Program-made: the position numbers and the translations under genes
Part shown: positions 49,701 to 61,300 of the stretch, in pieces
Numbering within the stretch: the first letter of the stretch is position 1
Layout of the letters: every line of letters begins with the position of its first letter
Notes under the pieces: generated by a model
Databases searched by the model: none
What the model was told of the DNA's origin: nothing
Seen by the model: only the letters and a program-made list of their open reading frames with translations
Assembly (NCBI RefSeq): GCF_026745355.1
Contig: NC_079208.1
Location: forward strand, 58,638,892 to 58,702,891
Direction of reading: 5' to 3'
DNA from: Beta vulgaris subsp. vulgaris
Lineage: Eukaryota; Streptophyta; Magnoliopsida; Caryophyllales; Amaranthaceae
DNA: 64,000 nt

Positions 49701-52700
49701 TCCAAAGGATCCGTGCACCGAATGTCGTGGTATGGATTGAGGGGACATGAGATGATATATTAAGGTCTCCCACGACTTTGAACGGGCATAAGAACAACTT
49801 TTACGACTTTTTCGGGGGCATTCCGTGGCTGCACCAAAAAATCATAAATGGGTGGTTTGATGGCATTCTGGGGCAATTCATATGGTGCAAACCACCCGAG
49901 ATGCATTATAAGTCGTGCCGCACCCCATAGGAATGTTTTCGGCGAAAAATATGACCGGACCCGGAGGAGCCCAAAACGGTCAAAATTGAACGTTATAACT
50001 TATAAGTCACGGTTTTATACATCTCCGGGACCCGTGCACCGAATGTCGTGGGATACCTCGAGGGGACATGGGATAGTATATTAAGGACTCCCACGACTTT
50101 TAACGGACATAAGAACAACTTTTACGACCGTTTCGGGGGCATTTTGTGGGTGCACCACAAAATCATAAATGGGTGGTTTGATGGCATTCTGGGGCAATTC
50201 AGATGGTGCGAATCACCCGAGATGCATTATAAGTCGCGCCGCACCCCATACGAAGGTTTTTGGAGAAAAATATGACCGGGCCTAGAGGAGCTCCAAAACG
50301 GTCAAATTGAAGTCTATAAGTCACGGTTTAAGACGTACCCAGGGCCCGTGCAACGAATGTCGTGGTATGCCTCGAGGGGACATGGGATGGCATATTAAGG
50401 AATTCCACGACTTTGAACGGGCATAAGAACGACTTTTACGACTGTTTTGGGGCCATTCCCTAGGTGCACCACAAAATCATAAATAGGTGATTTGGTGACA
50501 TTCTGGGGCAGTTCAGATGGTGCGAAACACCCGAGATGCATTATAAGTCATGCCGCACCAATAGGAAGGTTTTCGAAGAAAAATATGACCGGGGCTGTAG
50601 GAGCCCTAACACGATCAAAATTGAAGGTTATAGTCACGATTTTAGACGTACCGGGACCCTTGCACTGAATACAGTGGGATGGCTCGAGGGGATATGAGAT
50701 GATATATTAAGGACTTCCACGACTTTGAACGGGAATAGTAACAACTTTTACGACTTTTTCGGGGCATTCGGTGGTTGCACCACAAAATCTTAAATGGGTG
50801 GGAATTCAGCTGATGCAAAGCACCCGAGATGCATTATAAGTCGTGGTGCACCCCATAGGAAGGCTTTTGGCGAAAAATATGACCGGGACTAGAGGAACCC
50901 TATGACGATCATAATTAAAAGGCTATAAGTAACGGTTTTAGCCGTCCTCGAGACTCGTGCACCGAATATCGTGGGATACCTCGAGTGGACATGTGATGGT
51001 ATATTAAGGGCTTCCACGACTTTGAACGGGGATAAAAACAGCTTTTACGACCGTTTCGGGGGTATTTCGTGGCTAACCACAAAATCTTAAATGGGTTGTT
51101 TGAAGGCTTCCGGGGTTATTCAGCCGGTGCAAAGCACCCGAGATGCATTATAAGTCGCGCCGCACCCCATAGGAAGGTTTTCGACGAATAATATGAATGG
51201 ACCCGCAGAAACCTTAATATGGTCAAAATTGAAGGTTATAATTCACGGTATTAGAGGTCTTTAAGACCCGTGCACCGAATGTCGTGGGACGCCTCGAGGG
51301 GATATAGGATGGTATATCAAGAAATTCCACGACTTAGAACGGGCATAAGAAAAACCTTTACGACCGTTTTGCGGGCATTCCGTGGCTGCACCACAAAATC
51401 ATAAATGGGTGGTTTGAAAGCATTCTAGGGAAATTCAATTGGTGCAAAGCACCCGAGATGCATTATAAGTCGCGTCACACTGCATAGGAAGGTTTTCGGC
51501 GAATAATATGACCAGGCTCGGATGAACCCTAATACGGTCAAAATTGAAGGTTATAAGTCACGGTATTAGAGGTCCCTGGGACCCGTGCTCCGAATGTCGT
51601 GGGAGCCTCGATGGGACAAGGGATGGTATATTAAGAAATTCCACGACTTATAACGGGCATAGGAACAACTTTTACGACCGTTTGGCAGGCATTCCGTGTG
51701 TGCACCACAAAATCATAATTGGGTGGTTTGATGGCATTCTGGGGAAATTCAGATGGTGCAAACCACCCGAGATGCATTATAAGTCGTACCGCAACCCATA
51801 AGACGGTCTTCGGCGAAAAAATATGACCGGGCCCGGAGGATCCCCAAAACGGTCAAAAAAGTCACGGTTTTATACATCCCCGTGACCCGTGCACTGAATG
51901 TCATGGGATGCCTCGAGGGGACATGAGATATTATATTAAGGACTCTCATGACTTTGAACGGACATAAGAACAACTTTACAACCGTTTCGGGGGCATTTTG
52001 TGGGTGTACCACAAAATCATAAATGGGTGGTTTGATGGCGTTCTGGGGCAATTCAGATAGTGCGGAACATCGAGATGCATTATAAGTCGCGCCGCACCCC
52101 ATAAGAAGGTTTTTGGCGAAAAATATGACCGGGCCCGGAGGAGTCCCAAAACGGTCAAAATTGAAGGTTATAAGTCACGGTTTTATATATCCCCGAGACC
52201 CCTGCACCGAATGTCGTGGGATGTCTCGAGGGGACATGGGACGGTATATTAAGAAATGCCACGAATTAGAACGGGAATAAGAACAACTTTTACGACCGTT
52301 TGGCGGGCATTCCGTGGGTGCACCACAAAATCATAAATGGGTAGTTTGATGGCATTCTGGGGCAATTCAGATGGTGCGAAGCACCCGAGATGCATTATAA
52401 GTCGCGCCGCATCCCATAGGAAGGTTTTTGGCAAAAAATATGACCGGGTCCGGAAGAGCCCCAAAACGGTCAAAATTAAAGGTTATAAGTCACGGTTTCA
52501 GACGTCCACGGGACCCGTACACCAAATGTCATGGGATGACTCGAAGGGACATGGGATAGTATATTAAGGACTCCCAGGACTTTGAACGTACATAATAACA
52601 ACTTTTACGACCGTTCGGGGGCATTCCGTGGCTGCACCACAAAATCGTAAAGGGGTGGTTTGATGGCATTCTGGGGCATTTCAGAGGGTGAGAAGCACCC

Positions 52701-53645
52701 GAGATGCATTATAAGTTGTGCCGCACCCCATAGGAAGGTTTTCGATGAATAATATAACCGGGCCCAGTGGAACCCCGAAACGGTCAAAATTGAAGGCTAT
52801 AAGTCACAATTTTAGACGTCCCCAGGGTCCGTGCACCGAATGTCGTGGGATGCTTCAAGGGGACATGGGGTGGTATATTAAGGAATTTCACGATATTGAA
52901 CGGGCATAAGAACGACTTTAACGACTATTTTGGGGCCATTCCCTAGGTGCACCACAAAATCATAAGTAGGTGGTTTGATGGCATTCCGGGGCAATTCAGA
53001 TGGTGCGAAACACCCAGGATGCATTATAAGCCATGCCGCACCCATAAGAAGGTTTTCGGAGAAAAATATGACCGGGCCCGTAGGAGCCCTAACACAGTCA
53101 AAATTGAGGGTTATAGTCACAGTTTTAGATGTCCCCGGGACCCATGCACCGAATATCGTAGGATGGCTCGAGGGGACATGTGATTGTATATTAAGGACTC
53201 CCACGACTTTGAACTGGCATAGGAATAACTTTTAGGACCGTTTCGAGATTATTCCGTGGCTGCATGACAAAATATTAAATTGCTTGTTTGGTGGCATCCT
53301 GAGGTAATTCAGATGGTGCAAGCACCCGAGATTCATTATAATTTGTGCCGCACCCCATAGGAAGGTTTTCAGCGAACAATATAACCAGTCCCGGAGGAGC
53401 CCTAAAACTGTCAAAATTGAAGGATATAAGTCACGATTTTAGATGTCCCCGAGTCATGTGCACCGAATGTTGTAGGATACCTCGAGGGGACATGGGATGG
53501 TATATTAAGGACTTCAATGACTTTGAACGGGCATAAGAACGCCTTTTACGACCGATCGAGGTTATTTCGTGGCTGCATGACAAAATAATAAATTGGTCGT
53601 TTGGTGGCATTATGGGGCAACTCAGATAGTGCGAAACACTTGGGA

Positions 53646-54200
53646 TTAGGGATGACAACGGGTGAGATTTGGGTCGGGTGAGCCATCACCCGCATCCATC
53701 GCCCCGGTTAGATTGACTTTCATCCATCCATCCGTCACCCGCTTTACTCATCACCCGAAATTCATCCATCCATCACAACCGGGTGATTCGGGTGGGTTAT
53801 GTGATTAATGGGTGAAAAATCTAAAAATCAAATTTAGATTATAGCTATTATAAAAATAATGTACCCAATTTTCACCTACATTTTCTGAAATCATAAATAA
53901 ATATGCCGATGTTTTTAGCATAAAGAAAATGTGACGTCGCACCATACAAGTTTTAGGAAGTCGTTTTCACGATAATAAAGTCTCGACAACAATACTTCAA
54001 CAATACGAGGTTTAACAAAAAAAATTAAACGGATAGATAATGGGTCGGGTGCTTAGCCGGGTGGTGGATCGGGTGATGGGTGAGAAATGGTCACCCGGTT
54101 CACCCGTCAACCGATCTCCATCCTTTATTACGGTTTTTCACCCTTTTATTCAAACAGGATGGAGCGGGTTAATTGATATCCACTGGATATTGCCATCTCA
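53646..54200. mobile_element. hAT-like non-autonomous element inserted in the array
   Basis: The left end ttagggatgacaac and the inverted right end tgagatggcaatatcc are similar (the AGGGATGRCAA-type terminus common in plant hAT elements). The flanks acttggga (53638-53645) and acctggga (54201-54208) match at 7 of 8, the 8-bp duplication of hAT elements. The array monomer continues across the site. The interior is rich in gggtg/caccc motifs (gggtgagcc, tcacccg) in both orientations. No transposase frame. Confidence 0.75.
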
Positions 54201-54236
54201 ACCTGGGACACATTATAAGTCGTGCCGCACCCCCGA

Positions 54237-55312
54237 GACCGCTATATTTAACAAGAGGAACTTATAATAGTTAAGATGGCGGTACTTGAAATTATTAAAA
54301 TATCCTTTTATTAAATTATATATTATCCATTCATTATTCATTATATGAAGTAACTTTATTTTTATTACTCCTCCATTTTTTTTAATCTACACACTTTTTT
54401 TAGTATATTTCTTTTTAATCTACACACTGTTACTTTTCTAATTTTGGTAACATGTTACATTTGAATTTGTAATATTGTGAACTCCATACTTCATCCATAA
54501 TGAAATAGATGTTATACTTTTCAAAATTCAATTTTTTAGGCAATTTTTTTGAATTAAAGAGAGAGAAAGAAAAAAAAGACTCATGTAATAGGTTATAGAC
54601 AGAGAGATATTGTTGCCTAAAAAGTAAGTATAACATCTATTTTATTCTAAACATATTTAAAAAACATATTTATTTTGGTATGGAGGAATTACTATTCAAG
54701 ATCATCTGAATGTGTAGTGACTCATACTTGCCTTTTGGTAAACATCATCTACATCCTATACTAACATCAAACCATAATAATGAAACTAAAGTCGTGGATC
54801 TTATAGAGTTGTAGGATCACATTGGTCCCACATAACAAACCCAACTGGCCCACAAAATTAATCTGATGGCCCACTAATCTATCCATTTCCCACCCATTAA
54901 GTAAGACTCTCGCATATTTAATCAGAAAACAAACTTACACGTGTGCATTTTACGCGTCCTCGTGTCATCTCCTTTCTCTCTCCTCTTTTCTTTCTTCTTC
55001 TCCCATGAATGTTTGTCACTCTTCTGCATCATCCACTTTCCGGAAAAATAAAACTTCCAATCTTTAGCTTCTCCGTTACGCCATTAATGATTATACCTTC
55101 ATTTATGTGAACTCAATTCCAGATTTTCAACATTTTGTGTTTTCTCTCTCTTGTTGAAAAATTTATTGCAAGTCAAAAGAATAAATTTAAATCGTCTTAC
55201 GAAAATCTAATCTCTGCATTTTCGATCATCAATTTGAGCGAATTTCGTTTCAGAAGTGTTATTTTGGATCTGGAATTGATTTTTGTGTGATTTGGATCCG
55301 GATGTTCTTAAA
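54237..55312. other. Intergenic region and promoter/5' UTR of the next gene
   Basis: AT-rich DNA to about 54900, followed by a CT-rich stretch (tctcctttctctctcctctt) that is probably the promoter or leader of the gene starting at 55313. No TATA box could be chosen with confidence. Confidence 0.4.
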
Positions 55313-58300
55313 ATGCAGCAAATTTCGGCGAATCGAAGGCGCGCTTATCTCACAGCTCTCTCTCAAGAAATTCAGAAGAAGCTTCAACGAGTGAGCTTTT
55401 TTTTTTTCATTTTTTTTGAAAATTTTTCATTTCATTTTGTTGATTTTAAGTTTAAACTGAATTAAATCTTCCTTGAGCTTTTTTTTTTTTTTTTTCATTT
55501 TTTCACGTCATTTTGGTGATTTTAAGTTTAAACTGAAATAAATTAGGAAAGATTTCTTCTAGATTTTCTGTTTTGTATATATACTGATTTCCTGTATATT
55601 AAAATTATCTGATTGCTGTTTCACTTGATTTAGTTTTTCTCAATGGCTAATCTGACTTATAGCTTGTTGTATGTGCTGTTTTTCTTTTATAGTATCTAAT
55701 TGTTTTTCTTCATAACGTTTTATTTGATTTTGCGATATTTATCTAGTTATTTATTTGTTTAACAGGCAGAAACGACGCCGTCGCAACGGCGAAATTTGCT
55801 GCAGGAGTTATTTGCTGATATAGCTTTGGAAGTTGATGATCGTGCCAAAGGTTTCCCTCTCTTTCTATTTATAATGTATAATCTATATGTTGTCCTTTTA
55901 TTTTAGAAGTTTTTCTAGTTATTCTACTTTGTCATGCTAAAAAAATAAGTGTCTTGATTAAGTAGAAGCTTGCTAGCATTATGGTGAAATTGTATATCCT
56001 GTTATGGCTTGACTTTGGTTACATAGTTGCCATCTTTGACATGGAAGTGACTTAGTTTTGCATTCAGTTCGTAATTCGTTTTTTATTGATTGTTTGCACG
56101 TTAGACTTGTAAACTTAGAGATGTCGTTATGTGTAGTTAATCTGAATCTAATGTTTTTGTGTGTTGAACCATCTGTTTGTAGATTAATATAGCAAGTATA
56201 TGAAAAATGAGTTGTTTTGGGCCTTTGATGATCTAATGGTGGAAGACTCTACCTTAATTTGTACCTAAGTGTGGTGAAAGGCTATAATGTTTCAGCGGTT
56301 TAGTGAGGATTGATGAGTCTGTCATGGATATACTAAGATATAATGCATCACTATTTTTAGAGTATGCAATCATGTCCTCCTAGATCAAGATGGTAGCTTT
56401 GATGTGAGTTGAGTGCAAGCTACTATAAAGTAGTTTCCATAAATTGAGAGACCAAGTGACTCTTTATATCAATGTTTATTTCTGTGAAGTGATTATGGCA
56501 GTTGTCTGACTTGCTTCCAATTCTAATATGTTAAGCTTGAGAAAATTTTGAAGAGCATATGATCCCTTCCAGTTTGCACTCCATTCGTATGTCAACGGTT
56601 ATAACCTAACACACCCTAAGATGAGTTGGTTAGTGGTTGGAACTTGGAAGTCTTCGTTTGCGCATTACTTTCAGCATGCTATATAAGAATTATTTTGAAA
56701 ACTTGACAAAGCGCTGGCGAATAATATGAACTTTATGAACACAGAATAGGAAGTGAAGTGGTTGAGGCTAGATCATGACAAATATAGTTCTTATAAAAGA
56801 GATATGAGAACTCTATGAGTGGACGGAGGACTTGGACACTGCCAATTGTAAGTTTGTCTGAATACCATCGTTATTCACATATTTGTTTGCATGAGCTACT
56901 ATAGTAATCTCCTGGAAGACCATTTTTCCCATTTAAATGTGTAATCTGACCTGTTGACTATATTATTGGATGATTTGCCAACGATGATGAAGTTGATCAA
57001 AGGAAAAAACCGGTCTTACTTCCTAATTTTCCTGTATGACATGGTGCAGGGAACATGTTTTGAATACATTAAAACAGTTGTAGGCGATGTAGACATGTGG
57101 CTATCTAAGCCATAAGTCTTTAATTGTAGGCTTATACTTTATATGTAGATGGAAATTCTTAGTCCTCCACTAGGCTTGAGGTGGCATGCTTAGGATAAGT
57201 TGCAACATTAACATTTTCACGGTGTACGACCACTAATATTTTAAGGGTTTTTGTAACCTATACCACAAGACATGTTAAGAGTAGTAAAAATCCTATATAA
57301 GATATCATTATACAAAAAGTTCCCATCTCAAAATCTAATCGAACGAAAAAAATCTCATATGATTCTCTTTATCTTCCGTATCCATCCTTATATTTTATTA
57401 CCAAATAGAATCGTGTTTTATTATATTATATTTTAGTGAAATCTTAAAATTCTTAACCTTGTGGCATAGGTTAGAGAAGTCCATATTTTGATTATATTTT
57501 AGGCTTTAGCTAAAAAATCTCCTCCATTTCTAGATATATGCTACTATTCCTAAATCACAAATGTCAAAATACTTGCTATATACTGTTTGGACACTTTTTC
57601 ACCCTCAAAAGTACCGCTCTATCATCTTTCAATGTTAAAGCAAGTGGTGGGTATCATTTTTGGGTTTGTGGTCCCCTTCTTACCCTCCCCATCTATATGG
57701 AATTGTGAGCCTTTTCTCTATGTAGCATCTATAAAGTAAACATAGGAAGTATGAAAGTTGATATCTTGAAAATACATATTGAAACAAATCTAAGAAGATC
57801 CCAAAAAGGGTCAAAATCTATGAACTTTGACCTAGAAAAAGCAAATTTCCCAATTAATTGGGCTAGAGGGAGTATGGATCTGTGGATAATGCTCTTGATA
57901 TTTTAGGAGGTTTCTCTCCCCCATAAGTTTCCTCGAGACTGCAATCAATCTCTGGAAAGGTTCTTTTTGAGTGAGTTTTTGCGTTTGGGGCTTTGGGCTA
58001 TCCCTAAGAGCTTGCTTATGAGTTGTGAGTTGTGTGCTTTTTATTTCCAGCCTTTGGAGGATTTTTCTCTGTTGTGCTGTAGGCCTCTTTGCATTATGAT
58101 TTTTGCTTTTGTAAGCACCAATCTGTGTCGGGGCTGATATCATATAAACTAGAGGCCATTCGGCAGGCCCGCTAAAGCTTCCCTCTTATCCCTATTTACT
58201 TTTGGCACCAGTCACTGAGGATTTTGGTGCTACTTTAGCCTTTGAGCTTAGCTATTGCTTTGGTGTTAGTCTTGTGGATTACTGGCTGGAATGTTGCTTG

Positions 58301-61300
58301 TAAGATGAGTATTCTTGTCTCTTGACTGCTATAATTTCCCCCGAGGTTTTAAACTTCCTTTGCTGGAGCAGAACATATGAACGAACATTTGTTTTGGTTT
58401 CATATATGCTATGAGAAGTCATTCGGCAATGTGATTGGGCCTCTGTCTATTTGCAAGTTTGGTACTATGAAAATTATAACGTTCTGGAGCTTTCTGGGGC
58501 ATCATTTCAGGTTTGATGTCATCTATGGTTCATATGATAATTATGGAACATGTTTTATGGCAGTGAGAATGTGAGATACAGTTCCATGAAAGTGTTTACC
58601 AGGCCTTTACCAGTTTTTCTAAGGGGACTTGCAGTCATTTATGTGGCCTCTTGATCGCGGAGGCACCAGCCACGTTGTTGATGTGGAAGCCATTGCCTAA
58701 CTCATAATGTTTCCCTAGTTTTCTATTTTGTTTATTTTTCATTGTACCTTAAAAGAGTGTTCTGTGCATAATAAAGTGATTATATCTTTTATGAGGTTTT
58801 GAAAGATTAGGAGCCTAGGAGGCCATTCCAGACAACTCATTCATGGCCTAGATGGCCGTGATTTTCCACTCCAAGTGTTCACAAGTTTTTCTAGACGGGT
58901 GCCCTGGATAATTCTCGATTTCGGCTTTTCACAGCGTTGAATGGTGCTTTATGCAACTGTGACAGGAGCTGCATGCTAAATATGATCATTGGGCAATTTT
59001 CCGAGCTTTCTGTTTGCTTCTTTTAGAAGAATGCTTTGGGCTGGAGTGCCTTCTGAATGGGATTTTAAGGTATTAGGTGCTCATGTGGGGCTTGCCAGCT
59101 CAGGGTGCAACTTGAGATATGGAAACTCTGTTTGCAAGACCGTATTCCTGTGTCCGTCAAGGTCTCTGGCTTCTAGGTCCGTCTTTTGGATTGGAGGCCC
59201 ATTGAGGGGCCCCAGAAAGATTAGGACATGGGGTTCTCTATGTAACTGCATTCCAATTGAGATTTGTAGTTGCCATAAGCAGGCTTTCTCTGGGGATAGA
59301 TTAGCATGTTGTTATTAGTGGCTCAACTGAGATGGTCGTTGGCTCGTTGCAGGCTTTGAGTTTGGGCAACCCCAGAGGATTCATTTCCAGATGGGACCAG
59401 GTGTTTCCAAGACTTCCGCGGCCATTGTTAGCATCATCACTTTTGGCTTTTCCCATTGTTGTTTATATCGTACACGGTATATGAAGTCATTGTGCAATGC
59501 TGAAGTATCTCTTTGGATTTCATATGAACTTCCTTTAGCCATTAAAAGAAACTTCTTGAGTGTAATTTATCGCTCTTAGATCAGCCTTTTTAAGTGTTAT
59601 GCCAAGTCCGGTATCATTTATGTTCGAGATGGGCAATTTGGACATGCTGAAGGGTATTCAAATGTCAAACGGTGAATAAGGCACATGTCGTCTTTTTTAC
59701 TTTTCTGATGGTAGTGCCTTCTTCACACCTAGTCTTTTTAATTTTTCAATAAAATTTACTTCCAACTAGTGTCAATGTTTGTCCTCATCGACACCAAATT
59801 GTATAGGGGTTTCTGTCGCATATGCTACGGAGTCTTTATTTTTAATTTAAGTCACATTTGTTATTGAGGTCATAGTTAACTGTAGGAGGCTTCTTTCTTC
59901 TCCAACATAGTTTTGTCGTTGGACTAACCTTGGAGTAGGCTTTAAAGGGCCAGCTTAGGCTTGGGGTTGTTGGAAGGTCGTTGTGGTGCTCTTCAAATCC
60001 TTGATTACTTTTGATCTAGTATCCTTCTCTCTTAGTACTATTAAGACTCCCATCACGATTCTTGGAGATGTTTCTTTTGGACCAGGAGGACATTGTTAAC
60101 TTTACGAGGCTTTAGCCCAACAAAGTTTTGTCATCAGACCAGGAGTTCTTTAAGGGATGAGTATATAGCCCTTAGAGTAGGGTTTAGAGGGCCATCTCAG
60201 ACTTGGGGTTGTTGACGGTCCAGAAGGTCATTGTTGTGCCCTACAAACCTGTGGTTAGTTGTGATCTAGAATTTTTCCCTCTTAAGTATCATCAAAAGTC
60301 GAATCTCGATTTTTTTGAACATGTTTCTTTTGGTCTCTGTCAATTTTGGATCTAGTATTATATGTCTTTATTCACCCCAGTCAATATTGGTCGCAGTGTC
60401 ATATGAGGCTATTGGTAACGCGACGAGGGTGGAATTGCATTCATCTTGTCTTCCAACTTTCTGGAGAGCATCTCAGGCATGAGTTGTAGCATTCAAAATG
60501 AGTCTCTTTTGGACAAATGGCTTTGTGGGACTTGCGTTACTTGTGAGCTCTTTATCCCCCCCTCCCCCCGGGCTGCTATCCTTAATATGCCTTTACGAAC
60601 ACAGCAAATGTCCTAAATTTTTAAATTTCATTTTGGCCATTCAGAAGAGTGATGAAATATCATCTTTCTCATAGTCTGTCTCTTATATTTTTGTTTTGTT
60701 GACATGTATTTCCAATTCAATTTCAAGTATAACTGGGTCTATTGTCATATATGGGGAGTATTTGGGTAGTTCTATACAGTGCGACTTCTGTTCTTGTATT
60801 ATTCTGCACCAGAGTTTCTTGAATGTGAATCTTAGGGACACATAGGTCTGAATTCATTCTTGTGCAAAAGATCTTTGTAAAATGCATGCAAATCGTAGTG
60901 GATAAGCGCACTCAGATGAAGCCTCACATTATATGCACCAACTTGACACAAGGAGGAGTCCAAGTTGCGGAATACATTTGATTTACTTGAGATTCTGCTA
61001 TGATTTGCCTTGAGCAAGAAGCAAAGGTCTCCAAACTAATTCACCAAGGAAGTTAGCTATGGAGAGGGATCAATGTAATGGGTGAAGGAATATAAATAAT
61101 GTGGGGAGTGGATTTACAGAAGTATTCAAAAAACGTCTTTCTCTTGCTACTTATGGGAGTCATCGATCGTCTTCTCTGCACCTTTTTGTCCTCTTCCTCT
61201 ACTTTTCTGTCTCCTTTTCTTCTCTTACACAACTTGTAGATCTTTTTTGGAGTTCAAAATGCTTCCCTCCGAAGACATTCTAGCGGTGTCCAAAATCATC

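Larger units (their letters stand above)
44520..54236. repeat. Tandem array of a ~315-bp monomer, about 29 copies
   Basis: Successive monomers show, in order, gggatgcctcgaggggacat, gtatattaaggactcccac, gactttgaacgggcataaga, acttttacgaccgtttcgg, ccattccgtggctgcacc, ggtggtttgatggcattctg, cattataagtcgtgccgcac, cccataggaaggttttcgg, atgaccgggcccggagg, acggtcaaaattgaagg and cgggacccgtgcaccgaatg. Spacing of the aaggttttcgg landmark is 312, 314, 312, 322 and 318 bp in the first monomers. Monomers are moderately diverged. CpG is frequent compared with the AT-rich surroundings. The array is interrupted at 53646-54200 by a hAT-like element and stops shortly after it. No protein function is likely. Confidence 0.97.

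Noticed and set aside
44523..53658. Many 60-110 aa open frames on both strands of the satellite array
   Set aside because: They recur once per monomer in changing frames, because the repeat length is near a multiple of three. They break at random and match no protein family.
57832..58143. 103-aa minus-strand frame in the long intron
   Set aside because: It has Gln/Lys/Thr-rich low-complexity sequence with no recognised domain, and partly overlaps a MITE end.
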